NCBI GenBank assembly: GCA_963921195.1 | Contig: OY992539.1 | Location: 98,278,964-98,342,963 of the forward strand | DNA from: Pegoplata infirma | Taxonomy: Eukaryota; Arthropoda; Insecta; Diptera; Anthomyiidae | Length of the DNA stretch: 64,000 nucleotides | Direction of reading: 5' to 3' | Shown here: positions 19,730 through 30,758 of the stretch, piece after piece | Layout: the number at the start of each line of letters is the position of its first letter | Numbering within the stretch: position 1 is the stretch's first letter | Position numbers and translations under genes: made by a program | The notes under the pieces: generated by a model | What the model saw: the letters and a program-made list of their open reading frames with translations, nothing else | Database searches by the model: none | Told to the model about the DNA's origin: nothing

Positions 19730-22330
19730 AAAAATGTCCTTCAACACTTTAGTACTAGAGTTAAAACAGGTCAATTCAACCAAAAGTTAACGTTTTTGAC
19801 CCCTTTCGATATTGATGAAACTGAGAACCTAGTAAGGCCCTCGCAAAAAAAACTGTATCGGCAAAATTTTAGACTTCTGTTGAGTTTTCTTCCTGAGATA
19901 TTGGGTCTTGAAATTTGAGAAAAACGCATATCACAAAATCTTTTTTAAATTTCAACTCAGTGAAACTGAAATAAATTTTTAGAAAAACCGGCAGTTTTTG
20001 GAAATTAGAAAAAATGTAAATGCAATTGTGTAAACAAGACCTTGAACCATCACTGAGCAGTGCTTAAGGATTTCCCCACTTTATCCGTAAAAGTTACAGA
20101 GGGTTAAAGTTGAAAAATCGATAAAAATGGCTTGAAATAATCCATAGTTTTTACCTTCTTTCGCTATTTCTTTTAAGTTCTCCTTATATTTTAATCTTTT
20201 CCGGCGTAACACAAAGTCAGTACATATAAGATATTATTTTAATGTTGGTTTGATAGATGCTTCATCGCTTTGTAAGAAGTTATAAGACGGTTCTGTTTTG
20301 AAACCAAAAATTAAGAGTTTTTAAATTTTCGAGGTTTTTTGATCAGGGATTTCGGCCCCCTCCATAGAATGAAAAAAGTTGAACTAGAGTTGGTAGCTGT
20401 TGTAATTCTTAACATTTTGTTAATGTGCCACGTGTAATGTGCCACGAATAGTTAAGGAGTTTCAGCAGATCAAAGTTCGAAAGAAAAAACTATTTTTTTT
20501 TTTAAATACCAGTTTTTCGCGAGGCACATTCGCGGTTTCATTCGAAATTTGGTGGACTCTTGCGTAAACCGAGTTTTTTGTGAGTTTACATATAAAAATC
20601 ACTGGCGGGTTTATAAAAAATAAATTGCAAAAATGTTATGGCATTTTTGAAAATTGTGCGAAATTTCTGTTTCCTATTTTTTTTAGTAGCAATTAATGCA
20701 TCATATTCATTTGAATACACCAAAAGACGTGCCTTAACGAGTAGAACTGATTTGCTTTTTGACTTTTTACTTTAAGCCATTCTGAGCGGAAAGCGCGATG
20801 ATTTTATCTAAACCTGTTTTGATCTGGCACATCCAAGGCTTTACACGAAATCGGATGAAATTTTTTTTAAATGAAAGCCCACTTGATGTGTCATCATAAA
20901 ATCAGAGGCGGGTTAAAAAATTTTGAATTTTGATTTTTTGGACCGTATTAAATTTTCTTGTTATAAAAAAGCATCACCGATTTTTTTTAAACTACTGGTA
21001 CAATGATACGATTTTCCGTGATTTTTTTCTGTAATACCAACGCGCATTGCCTAAATATGTTATAAAAAATTGTGAGACTTTCTTTTACCGCGAATTAATC
21101 GCGATTTTAGGTACATAGATATTTTTTTTTTAAATCGTTTGGTCATTTAAGGGTTAAATTTATATCATATATTTTAGAAGAAATGATATATCCTGGCATG
21201 TTTAAATAACGCATGCAACAAATATGTAGAAAAAAAATCTTTAAAATATTTTTAAAACCGCTAAATTTTAAATTTGCGCGATTTTATTGACGCGAACGAA
21301 TTTCTTATTCTTAAATAGCTTCTATATTTATGCCAACTTTCATTGATGTGCCATCAAAACAAAAATCACATCTTTTTTACCTCAAAATTTAAGTCTTAGA
21401 CGGAACTCCTCATATATTTGACATAAATGCTTTTGTCTTACATTTCAAAAAAGAAGTTATAAAACAGCATTTAAAATAGCATGCGAGATGATTTAAAATA
21501 AAAATAAAATTCTAAGAAAATATATAATAGCAATCCATGAGAAATTTAACTGAGGGATCAGCGATATTGTTTATTTTTGGTTATATGATAGAGTTTCGTA
21601 AATAATTAAAAACTATGGCCCATACCAAAGAAAAATTAAAAGTCAGTTTTTTTTTGTAAAATAACCTTTCAAAATGGTAGAATACAATTACGAAAATAAA
21701 TTTGTGAAATTACCAATAAAACTGTAGTTCTCGTTTGAGCAAAGTACAAGATTTTTTGTTAAAAAACAAGAAAAATTGTTAAAAATATTGGTAGAACGGG
21801 ATTACAAGGCATTTTACCAGGCGTTTTATCAGTTTTTTTTTTAGTGTACGCGTACTAAACGATTTTGATGTGCCTTTAAAAAGAATTTTAATATTTTTTA
21901 AACCTTGAAATCAAAAGTTAAATGGAAATGTTCATATACATATATTTTTTTAGAAATTTTCAAAAGTCCAAAAGTCATGTCATGTCGCAAGTCGTTTTAA
22001 AGTCGGTCTTATTACCTGTTATTTGAGACCTGAATAGAACCTCTTGATTGAAAAATTTTTAAGATAACGCTTTTGTCAAATATATAGCAAAACTTTTTTT
22101 TTCGAATATACTTATACCATTTTCCTAATTTGTCAAGATCCCATATCTCGAATACTAGAATAACTAGAATCCTTAAAAATTGGCACAGACTTTCTTTTTT
22201 GGTTTAGGTAAACCCCACTACTGAATTTAATTAAATTAAAAAAAAATTGTTAAAATTAACAACCGGTTGGCTGAATTGAAGTGTTTTAACTCAATATTTA
22301 AATTCTATAGAATTTATAAATATTAGTAGT
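19730..22330. repeat. Diverged foldback family 1 element
   Basis: The left end ('GAGTTAAAACAGGTCAATTC', then 'GCAAAATTTTAGACTTCTG' and 'GAGATATTGGGTCTTG') and the right end ('GATCCCATATCTCGAATAC', then 'GGCTGAATTGAAGTGTTTTA') are inverted versions of the same arms seen at 4095-5010 and 7743-9215. The middle 20300-21850 is not visibly palindromic and may be inserted or diverged beyond recognition. No coding sequence is recognised. Confidence 0.5.
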
Positions 22331-22680
22331 ATTTTTTTGTATACAAATGTATAATTTCAAGGAAACCACAAAAATACAAATCATATTTGTTTTTTTTTTT
22401 AAACAGATATTTAAAAAAAAATGTTTAACTGGTATTGCAGTCAGAAATTTATTAAATCAAATGAATCATTCAGTATAAATAATGAAATTTTAAAATAGTT
22501 TTAAAAAAAATATTTTTTTTTAACCATTAATTACACAGTGATACAAAATCCAACTTTTCGAATCGGAATGGGATGATACCAGAAGCAAATGAATGTTAAC
22601 ATTTTTCATAACAAAACCCTCAAGGATTTTTTTTGTTTAGTGCGATATTTTTCCACACATTTGAAGTTGGTGAACAATGC
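22331..22680. other. Unassigned AT-rich sequence
   Basis: A and T homopolymers with no other recognisable structure. Confidence 0.35.
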
Positions 22681-22683
22681 ACT

Positions 22684-22835
22684 TGGGTCGAAAAGTCGAA
22701 AAGTCGATTAATCGACTTTTTATATGAAAAAGTCGAAAAGTCGGAATCGACTTTTTTGTTCTAAAAAAGTCGAATAGTCGACTTTTGCTTTCGACATTTT
22801 TTCGACTTTTTTTTCGACTTTTATTCGAATTTTTA
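22684..22835. repeat. Short-period GTCGAAAA / TTTTCGAC array, block 1
   Basis: Repeats of GTCGAAAA switch to TTTTCGAC inside the block ('CGATTAATCGACTTTTT'), so the array is itself partly palindromic. It has a period of about 8-9 bases. It has no coding meaning. Confidence 0.85.
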
Positions 22836-23070
22836 TTTTTTATTTTTTTACTTTTGCCAAATGATAATAATAATAATAATTATAACTATTTCTTTCTTCT
22901 GAAAAAAATTTCAAATGAAAGCCGAGTTTAATAACAACTGAAGCTATTGGTATTTCCATGTATTTTGTATGTGAAGCAAAATGTCAATGTCAAATTCATG
23001 AGTTAGAAAGTGTTAAGTGCAATATTTACCAATATTTTTGATTAATGTAAACACCTCAGTGATAGGGTTC
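22836..23070. other. Spacer between GTCGAAAA blocks
   Basis: Includes an (AAT)n stretch near 22862-22881. Nothing else is recognised. Confidence 0.4.
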
Positions 23071-23425
23071 TATAAATCGAAAGTCGACTCTTATGCTTTC
23101 GATTTTTTCAACCTTTTCCACATTTTCGATTTCTTCGACTTTTTTTAATAAATAAAATTGAACCAAAAGAAATGCTTACAACAAGTCAAAACTAAACTTT
23201 TATTTACAAAAAAATCTACTTCTTAAATGTTGGAAAAGGTCGAAAAAAGTTAAAATGTCGAAAAGTCGAAAAAAGTCAAAAAGTCGAAAGTCGGAAGTCA
23301 AAAAAAGTCGACTTTTTAAAAAGTCGAAAGGTCGAAAAGTCGACTTCTTAAAATTTGAAAAAAATCGAAAAATCGACTTTTTAGAAATTGAAAAAAGTCG
23401 AAAATTCGACTTTTTTTTGCGACTA
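23071..23425. repeat. Short-period GTCGAAAA / TTTTCGAC array, block 2
   Basis: Longer version of the same repeat, with 'GTCGAAAAGTCGAAAAAAGT' at 23257-23280 and later units 'AAGTCGACTTTTTAAAAAGT'. The lysine/serine/arginine-rich frames on both strands (23200-23458) are by-products of the repeat. Confidence 0.85.
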
Positions 23426-24108
23426 TATAACCCCACAATGCACCAGTTAACAAATTAAAAAAAAATTGCGATCCACGACATTTTCCATTTAGTTTTTATT
23501 TAAAATCTTACGCTGATACATCATTTTGCGATACATCATATTTATTAATTTTAATGTGCTGAACACCAATATCAAAGAAAAAAAAATTAAAATCGGCCGA
23601 ACGGTTTTCGAGATATCGCTATTTAAATTTTAAAAAGAGTAAGATTTTTTCATACGGTCAAGAAATTAAAAAAATAAAATCTCAACAATTTTTTTCCTTG
23701 AGCCTTCAAAGAGCGTGCGAAAAATGCCGCAGAGTTTTGTACTCTTGCCCAAAATATTATATCATGATAATGTTTTATTTAATAAAAACTTTTTACGAAC
23801 AACCCTCACATATTTGCAAAAAAATATGTAAGGGTTAAAAAAATATTCAGAAAAAAAACTCCAAGAAATTTTTCAAATTTATTCAATATTCACAAAAAAT
23901 TTGGAAAACTAAGAACAAATCAAGAAAATGGAAAAAATAAGTCAGAAAAATGCAGATATATTCAGAAAAAATTACAAAATTCAGAAAGAAAAACAACTAA
24001 AAAAATTTAGAAAAACTGAAAACTTTATAATTAAATAAAGAAGTATAAAGAATTAATGCAAACAAATTTTGCCCTAACAAAAAGAAATGTACAAGCTAAA
24101 AAAAACTA
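23426..24108. other. Unassigned AT-rich sequence
   Basis: Contains 'AACGGTTTTCGAGATATCGC' near 23600, a phrase common to several repeats of this window (for example near 26180), and a hairpin around 23804-23838 (AACCCTCACATATTTGC with its inverse). No gene. Confidence 0.35.
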
Positions 24109-24109
24109 A

Positions 24110-24372
24110 ATAAAAAAAAAAAAGTTGAAAGATCAGGGATTCGATCACCCGACCTTCTGTTTTCCAGTCTGGCTCACTTCAGCTGGGCCACCGTAGCTTA
24201 TTTAAATAATGATTTACATTTTGTTATGTTTCTCTTTTCGATTTTCAAATATACTGGTTAATGTTGCCATGTGGTAATATTTTATTGAAAAAAATTTGCG
24301 ATGATGGTAACTAATCTACTTGGAAATGCGATATTTGGTATGGCAATACTGCGTTAATCGAGTGACACCTAG
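24110..24372. repeat. Direct duplication, unit 1 (with 25265-25480)
   Basis: From the A-run before the tRNA-like sequence through 'GGTATGGCAATACTGCGTTA' the sequence is repeated in the same orientation about 1.15 kb downstream. Unit 2 lacks about 35 bases after the tRNA-like part. It could be a SINE-like or other repeat of about 230-260 bp; no target duplication is evident. Confidence 0.65.
24128..24200 (-). tRNA. tRNA-like sequence 1 (degenerate or SINE head)
   Basis: On the minus strand it has an A-box-like 'TGGCCCAGCTGAAG' and a B-box-like 'GATCGAATCCC' at tRNA-like spacing, and a run of about 12 T within 15 bases downstream (A-run 24111-24123 on the plus strand), which would end polymerase III transcription. 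A clean cloverleaf cannot be drawn. A second copy is at 25283-25355. Confidence 0.45.
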
Positions 24373-24516
24373 CGCCGATAGTTTGTGTCTATGCTCTGTC
24401 ACAATGCTCTGCCAAAAGCTGTGTGTGTGTTTGTAGAAAACAAATATTTTGTTTATTTACAAAAATGACGCGTTATAAAACCAAGAGTTAGTTGGCGAGA
24501 TTTTTCTTCTTTGGTG

Positions 24517-24588
24517 GCGCTGATAGCTAAGGCGTCGACAATTACCGCTTCAGCCGGTAGGTCTTGGGTTCGAGCCCCGGTCAGGGCA
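24517..24588 (+). tRNA. tRNA-like sequence 2 with a UCA-type anticodon loop
   Basis: The acceptor strands GCGCTGA and TCAGGGC pair at six of seven positions. The anticodon arm TACCG / CGGTA is perfect, with loop CTTCAGC (anticodon TCA). The T arm TTGGG / CCCGG encloses TTCGAGC, a perfect B box. The A box 'TAGCTAAGGCG' is present but the D stem does not pair. A T6 run begins 10 bases downstream. It is 72 nt long, much shorter than a selenocysteine tRNA. Best read as a tRNA-derived repeat or pseudogene that keeps polymerase III signals. Confidence 0.5.
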
Positions 24589-24597
24589 GCAATGATA

Positions 24598-24902
24598 TTT
24601 TTTAATGTTTTTTTATTTTTTTATTTTTTTAATAAATTTATTCAACTATTTTAATTATTGTAACATTATTTTAATTATTAAAAAAATTAAAAGGCATATT
24701 GATGGCATTTTCTTCTATGAATGACATTCATTAATTCTATGAATTTTTTCTATGAATTTAATAAAATCTATGAGCAAAATTCTATGAAATATTTCAGAAT
24801 ACTAATGAATATTCATTCAGCCAATGAATTGTTTCATAGATTCTATGAATTTGGTTTTATGAAATTTGTTCAAAGATATAATGAACAATAATTCTTTCAG
24901 TG
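24598..24902. other. AT-rich sequence with TTCTATGAA repeats
   Basis: Between 24710 and 24870 the motif TTCTATGAA / TTCATAGA recurs in both orientations, giving local dyad symmetry. No open frame. Confidence 0.45.
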
Positions 24903-25010
24903 TGAACAGATGGACTAAACCACTAATAAAGTGATTCTGAGTTGATCGTCATACTTGAAGGTTGGACCAATAGAACCAATATTTCGGGTAGTTACAATCA
25001 GTTATGTAGG
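24903..25010 (-). mobile_element. mini-me family B fragment
   Basis: 'AAAGTGATTCTGAGTTGATC' through 'ACCAATATTTCGGGTAGTTA' matches the core of family B elements (compare 1065-1135) on the minus strand. Both ends are missing. It is more diverged than the other copies and probably older. Confidence 0.6.
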
Positions 25011-25264
25011 TTTAATTTATAATAATTTTTAAATAATTAATTTAATTATTATAATTTAATTATTCACAAAATTAATTGTTTTTTATTTTTTAAATAAAGA
25101 GTAAATTCAAAGAACCGATTTGGACACAAATTAATTCATTTCTTAAAATTTTTATAATAATGCGTTGAATTCAATTTTCGAAGGTCTGGTTAATGCTAAG
25201 TCATCTAAGTACGACACCCTTATATAGTCAAAAGTTATACCCCAGCCTAAAAACTTTACCATGT
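25011..25264. other. Unassigned AT-rich sequence
   Basis: Spacer between the mini-me fragment and the second duplication unit. Nothing recognised. Confidence 0.3.
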
Positions 25265-25480
25265 TAAAAAAAAAAAAAAAATTGACAAATCACGGATTCG
25301 ATCACCCACCTTCTGTTTTCCAGTCTGGCTCACTTCAGCAAGGCCACTGTAGCTTTTTTCAAATATACTGGCTAGTTTTGCGATGTGGTAATATTTTATT
25401 GGAAAAAATTTGCGATGATGGTAACTAATCTAATTGAAAATGCTATATTTGGTATGGCAATACTGCGTTAATAGAGTAAC
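25265..25480. repeat. Direct duplication, unit 2
   Basis: Second copy of the unit at 24110-24372, in the same orientation, with an A16 run before the tRNA-like part. The two units differ by scattered substitutions and a deletion after the tRNA-like segment. Confidence 0.65.
25283..25355 (-). tRNA. tRNA-like sequence 3 (degenerate)
   Basis: Minus-strand copy of tRNA-like sequence 1. The B-box-like 'GATCGAATCC' is retained, the A box has become 'TGGCCTTGCTGAAG', and a T16 run follows within a few bases on the minus strand. Confidence 0.4.
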
Positions 25481-26382
25481 GGCGTTAGGTGTCGCTACAA
25501 GAACTATTTTTTTTATTTTATTTATTAATTTTAAATTATTGTCGAAGTTTAAGGTTGTAATAAAATGAAAAATGTAATTCTCATTTTCTTTTTTGTTGAA
25601 TCGTTAGCTTATATAGTCAAACTGAGGTGGCGTCCTGCAACTTTTTTAAAATTAGACCCCAGCCTAAAAACATTATCATGTTAAAACTTTCACTTAAAAT
25701 TCATTTTACGCAAATTTGATCTAAGTTGGCTTGTTAGAAAACTCTCGCCAAAAGTTTTGAGTTTTGATAAAAGAGTGCCATGAGCTAAAATGGTTTGATT
25801 TGAATTAAATTACGTGTAAACAAAAGTTTGTCTCAATCTTTATGAAACAGTCAATCTCTATGAAATACTTAGTCGATTGAAAATATTTAAACATATTTCA
25901 AATGGCGAAACTTCGAGAACCGCTTGCCGATTTCATTTTTTTTTGTTATTTATTATGTCAAAATTAATGGAAATAATGTTTCGAAAGACATTTTGTTTTA
26001 ATTTTTCAATTTTTTCAAAAACTTGGGTTAAATTTTAAAAATAATCCAAAATTTTTATCAAAGGGCGCAACGGTTCAAATATTATGATTTTCTCAAGCTC
26101 AAATTAACGGAAACAAATTTAGATTTAAAAAAAAGTTTAAACGTAGGAAAAAACCGCAATTTCTCGCAAATCTCGAAAACCGTCCGACCGATATTAATTT
26201 TTTTTTTGAAATTTATGTTAAAAATAAAAAAAATTTAGGAATCGCAATGCTTATTTTTTGGGGGTAGTTTTTTTTTTTAATTTTCACAAATCTAAAATTT
26301 ATTTTGTCGGGTTTATATAATCCGATTAATCTCAAATTTGTACCAAATAAGCTTAAGGCTAGGTAGAATAAAGATTGCCTAT
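25481..26382. other. Unassigned AT-rich sequence
   Basis: The phrases 'CTTCGAGAACCGCTTGCCGA' (25910-25930) and 'CTCGAAAACCGTCCGACCGA' (26170-26190) resemble each other and the phrase at 23600, suggesting a diverged internal repeat of about 260 bp. No gene is recognised. Confidence 0.35.
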
Positions 26383-26892
26383 GGGGCATTCCAAGCCAAA
26401 TCACTCACTTTTAGACACAACCCCATTCGATTTATTTTATTTTTGAATATGTTTTAGTTCTTATTAAATGCAACTTGGACACCAATTTTGCGTAATTTAG
26501 AGTAGAATTTTTACAGTTTTTTACAAAAAAAAATCGAAGGTTTCGGACTTTTTCAAAAAGTCGATTTTAATTTTTAAACGTCAAAAAATAAGAGATAATT
26601 ACTCCGAATAATTTTTTCATATTTTTTTTTCTAAAACTACATTTAAATACCAACAAAACGTTATTCAACTTTTTTTAAAATATCTATATTTTTTACTGGC
26701 CAAAATTAATTGAAAATTCCAATTTTTAATTTTTTTGAGAAAATCGCCATTTTGATTACTCAACACCGTCTTGGAATAAAAGGCTGAAAATTAGTGTCCA
26801 AGTTGCGTTTGATAAGTACTAAAACATATCCAAAAATAAAGTAAATCGAAAGGGTTGGGTCTAAAAGTGAGTGATTTGCCATGGAATGCCCC
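26383..26892. mobile_element. Foldback MITE with GGGGCATTCCA ends
   Basis: The left end GGGGCATTCCAAGCCAAATC and the inverted right end GGGGCATTCCATGGCAAATC continue to pair through 'ACTCACTTTTAGAC', so the terminal repeats exceed 60 bp. AT flanks both sides. It lies directly against a 5'-truncated mini-me C. Fragments of similar ends occur at 46505-46560 and 50560-50595, and related GAGGCATTCC ends bound the palindrome at 53291-55591. Confidence 0.7.
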
Positions 26893-27300
26893 ATATATTA
26901 TCGATCAGTGATCGATTCTAAGACATTCTAACGATGTTCGTCCGTCTGTAGAGAACACGATACAGTCCAAAATAAAAGTGGCAGACTTTCGAAGTTTGGC
27001 GCGAATATGTCTTATATTCCTAGGCAGGTTAAGTTCGGGTTTTTTTGTATTTTTTTAAGCAAATGCAACATTTTTATGTCAGAGGAAGCTCAAAACCCTG
27101 CATGTGGACCCAGCGGATAAAAAAAGTTTCTCCCGCCCCTTTCGTGGGCGTGGATACAAAAATGTATTTGAATAATGATTAATTTGATTAAAAAATTGCA
27201 AGAATCATAATAAATCCATTTGATAACATCTATCGCAAGGGGAAGGTGTCACCAAATGTCTCCCACCAAGAAGTGGGAGCCTTCAGAAGGCTGTTTTTTA
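26893..27300 (+). mobile_element. mini-me/DINE-1-like element, family C, copy 1 (truncated)
   Basis: Starts inside the core at 'TATCGATCAGTGATCGATTC', then 'CATTCTAACGATGTTCGTCC', 'ACACGATACAGTCCAAAATA', 'TCCTAGGCAGGTTAAGTTCG' and 'CCCGCCCCTTTCGTGGGCGT'. The same order is found at 44640-45010. The 5' end is lost at the foldback MITE junction and the 3' end is unclear. Confidence 0.65.
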
Positions 27301-27371
27301 GTTTTTGAATAATATGACTTTAAACTCCAAAGTGTCATAAAATATACTAAAATTGAGGAGTTTTGGTATTT

Positions 27372-27990
27372 TTATACCCTACACTTAGTGAGGGTATATA
27401 TAAGTTTGTCATTCCGTTTGTAACTCATCGAAATATCGATCTGGGACCCCTTAAAGTATATATATTCATGATGCCCGATCGATTTTAAGACATTTTAGCG
27501 ATGTCCGTCTGTCTGTCTGTCTGTCTGTCTGTGGAAAATGCTGTCACGGACAAAATATTGCACAGAGATGACTGAAACTTAACATATTTATTGGAAGTTC
27601 TCCCGAGAAGTTTGGTGTTGCATTTGAGCGATATCGGTTCAGCGAATCAAAAGTTATGAGCGAAAATGTAAGCACACCTCAAAAATTTCAGTACATTCAA
27701 CCTAACCTAAAAATACAAAATGCTTTAATTCGGCTTCTGGTTGACATATGTGAACATAATTGAACACCAAATGATATTTTAACAAGTACGAACATATTTT
27801 TAGACAAAAAAAAGAAAAAAATCGCGGATTTTTTTTTACCAAAATTTTTTTTTCGCGGAATTTTTTTTTTTTAATTTATTTTTTTTCATAAGTAATTTCC
27901 TTTTAAATAAAGTTTTTGCAATAATCTTTTTGAAATTGTGGAGGGTATAACTACATTCGGCAAGGCCGAATTTAACTTTTTTACTTGTTT
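27372..27990 (+). mobile_element. mini-me/DINE-1-like element, family A, copy 2
   Basis: Complete family A element with a short GTCT array (27505-27532). All family landmarks are present, from TTTATACCCTACACTTAGTG to 'ACTTTTTTACTTGTTT'. It is very similar to copy 1 outside the array, suggesting recent spread. Confidence 0.85.
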
Positions 27991-29126
27991 TTTTTATTTT
28001 GAAAGTTTGTATGATAGCATAGAAAATTAAGGTTTTTGATACTAAATTTTTGTTGGCGTATTTTTATTTTTATTTTTATTAAATGAAATGCACGACATTT
28101 AACGGGCCGATTCAAATATATTTTGTATCTTTATTTTTTTTTTCATGAGAGATTTTTCAATACATATTCCCTATGACATCAAATATAAAAGATTATGCCG
28201 TGTGCCTTAAAGACTTTAGGCTGACATCTTAAAATTTATTTTGCAAAATCCAAAGCAGGCATTACTGATTTGTTATACAGGAACCTTATTTTGTGCGGGG
28301 TATTAAATATAAAATGACATTTTTTAAGGGTTATTTATTTTTTTGCTGTCATTGTTTACATTATTTCTACTTCCTTTTTTCTTGAGATTTTACCATTTTC
28401 TACTTAAATCTGCAGCAAATGCTGTCTAAAAATAATCTTAAAAGGACAACAAATCACAAACTTGTTTATATTTTATGTTTAACCCTCAAACGGGCACCTT
28501 TGTTTCTGCGGTCCAAATTTCGTTAAAATGAAACCTCAGTGAAGTTGTGTCGTCCTTATGATAGGTTGTGTTAATGTTGACCTATATTTTATGTGTGTTT
28601 TTTTTTTTTTTTAATTGTGAGAAATTCTTTGTATGTGGTTTTTACTCTTTTATCAATATGCATAGGACCCGCATAACAGGATAAAAAAATATTTATTATT
28701 ATGCCAATTTGAACTAAAAAATATGCAAAATTTTATTTCAATTAAGTTTATACACATTGGAGTTGCAACTGCCGTTACTAAAAGAGTTGCTCATCCTTAG
28801 GTTAAAGATTTTGTTTACTTTTTTTGTCTTTTATACAATTTAGTATATATAGTAAATCTCTTTTCCTGCTTTCAAATGTTTTTTTTTTATTTTTTTTTCT
28901 TCTTATTTTTTGGCGCTTAACTATGCTGTAAATAATAATGTCTGATGCTGGTGCTTGCTAATATTGAATGATGTTTACCACTTCATCGTACCTTCAAAAA
29001 ATAAAAAATACATTGGCCTACCTAGGAAATTGTCTTGGCAACAACAACAACCATAGCCATTCATTCAAACGACCTGCCTGTCGGTCTGTAAGTGTGCCAT
29101 TTTTACCTTATTGTACTAATATATAT
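27991..29126. other. Unassigned sequence, possibly unique
   Basis: Less repetitive than its surroundings, with mixed composition. No open frame above chance (the 61-codon frame at 28968-29153 has no domain) and no splice-like coding pattern that I can support. Confidence 0.35.
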
Positions 29127-29394
29127 CGCTCCTTTACTTGTATAGTGTCATAACTCAAAATATTTCATTTTGCAGAAAACACGTTTAAAGTTTACTATTG
29201 AAACTGGTTTTTAATTGAAAAAGGCCGGTACATAGAAAATGTTATAATGGCGTGTACTCTTCTCAAACGATGAGTTCAAAAGATATTAATACGAATTTTT
29301 GACACAATATAAAGCATGATATAACGAATAATTCTCCATCATTAACTCAAAAAACGCATTTTTTGAGTTATGACACTATACAAGTAAAGGAGCG
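29127..29394. mobile_element. Foldback MITE with CGCTCCTTTACTTG ends
   Basis: Left CGCTCCTTTACTTGTATAGT and right ACTATACAAGTAAAGGAGCG are exact inverses, and pairing continues through GTCATAACTCAAAA. ATAT lies directly outside each end (29123-29126 and 29395-29398), consistent with a short AT-rich target duplication. It is 268 bp long and non-coding. Confidence 0.8.
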
Positions 29395-29739
29395 ATATCT
29401 ATTTATATATAGATGAAAGTAAAATCATTTTTGGTTGTATGCTTGGACCGAAATACTTTACTTAACAGTAGTACACCGTTTTACATTAGGGTTAAGAATT
29501 ATTAAGTTCTTAGGTGCACAACCGACACAAATACTTCATTAAACCTGCTGGATCGATTTAATTTATAATAAGCCTCTTTTTAGACAAAATAAAAATTTTA
29601 TATGAAAATTATTAATTTTAAGACCTTTGAAAATTCTTTATAAACTAAAAGACCAACTTTCCGAAAAAAATCCAAAAAGAAAACATTAAATTTGAAAACA
29701 TGTTTCCTTTTACAATTTCACAGATGTTGAGACACTTTT
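29395..29739. other. Unassigned AT-rich sequence
   Basis: No structure recognised before the satellite begins. Confidence 0.35.
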
Positions 29740-30757
29740 CCTAGAGCGATACACTAAGATTATCAAATATTTTCCATATAGAAAAATTGCTAATTTCTGA
29801 GACATTTGCCTGAAGAAAAATGCTCAGATTCTAAAACACTTTTTATATGAAAAAGTCCTTTGAAAATTTTTCTGTATAAAAAATGCCTTAGAAACTAAAA
29901 CTTTTTCTACACAAAATGTCCCAGAATCTAAAAGTTTTGAAATACGAAAAATGACTTAGAATCAGTGGCGGGTACAGCTTTTGAGTTTTGGGGGGGGGGG
30001 GGAGGGGGGGGGGGTGGAAATGTTGTTTTTTTTACATCGAATAAAAAAATCATCCATTTACCGTTGTCGGCCAAGCAAAAACAGGGATACTTTTTTTCCA
30101 AAAAAGTGATGGTAAAGCTAAAAAATCACAAAATTTAGTAGATTTTGCTAAGGTACTGCATTCAATTCAATCAAAAATCAGAGCCTTTGTTAAATAGAGC
30201 TATGTTTTTCATGATCATATTTCCGTTAGATATTTTTTTTAATTTGTTTTAAAAGAAAATTTTGCATTTCCTATGTGGACGAAAGTCTTAGATTCTAACA
30301 CATTTGTTGTATGAGACATTTTTCTTATAGAAAAAGTCTCAGATTCCGAGACATTTTTCCGTTAGAAAAAGTATCAGATTCTGGAATATTTTTTCTTTTT
30401 CTTTTTCTATAGAAAAGTCTCAGATTCTGAAAAATTTTTCCTATAGCAAAATCTCAGATTCTGAGACATTTTTTCTATAGAAAAAGTACAGATTCTGAGA
30501 CATTTTTCCTTAAGAAAAAGTTTTACATTCTGAGACATTTTTCCTTAAGAAAAAGTCCAGATTCTGGTACATTTTTCCTATAGAATGAGTTTCAGATTCT
30601 GAAAAATTTTTCGTATTAAAAAAAGTCTCAGATTCTGAGTCATTTTTCCTACAGAAAAAGTTATAGATCGTGAGACATTTTTCCTATAGAAAAAGTCTCA
30701 AACTCTAAGACATTTTTTCTGTAGAAAAAGTATCAGATTCTGAGAAATTTTTCCAAT
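29740..30757 (-). repeat. 35-bp dyad satellite, opposite orientation, block 1
   Basis: Units 'CAGATTCTGAGACATTTTTC' plus 'CTATAGAAAAAGTCT' are the reverse complement of the satellite in the hAT element at 14152-16549. Units before 29960 are poor; those from 30300 on are regular. Between 30016 and 30290 the array is interrupted by unrelated sequence after the hAT-like end. Confidence 0.75.
29962..30017 (+). mobile_element. Lone hAT-like end followed by a G-run
   Basis: CAGTGGCGGGTACAG matches the hAT terminus seen at 14152 and is followed by a run of about 28 bases that is almost only G. No matching inverted end (…CCACTG) is seen downstream within the window, so this is a solo or broken end. 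The G-run stands out against very AT-rich surroundings. Confidence 0.55.
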
Positions 30758-30758
30758 A

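Noticed and set aside
23200..23458. Lysine/serine/arginine-rich proteins on both strands
   Set aside because: They are direct translations of the aaaagtcg repeat. Both strands are open for the same reason.
24517..24588. A functional selenocysteine or suppressor tRNA
   Set aside because: The D arm cannot pair, one acceptor pair is mismatched and the long arms of selenocysteine tRNA are absent.
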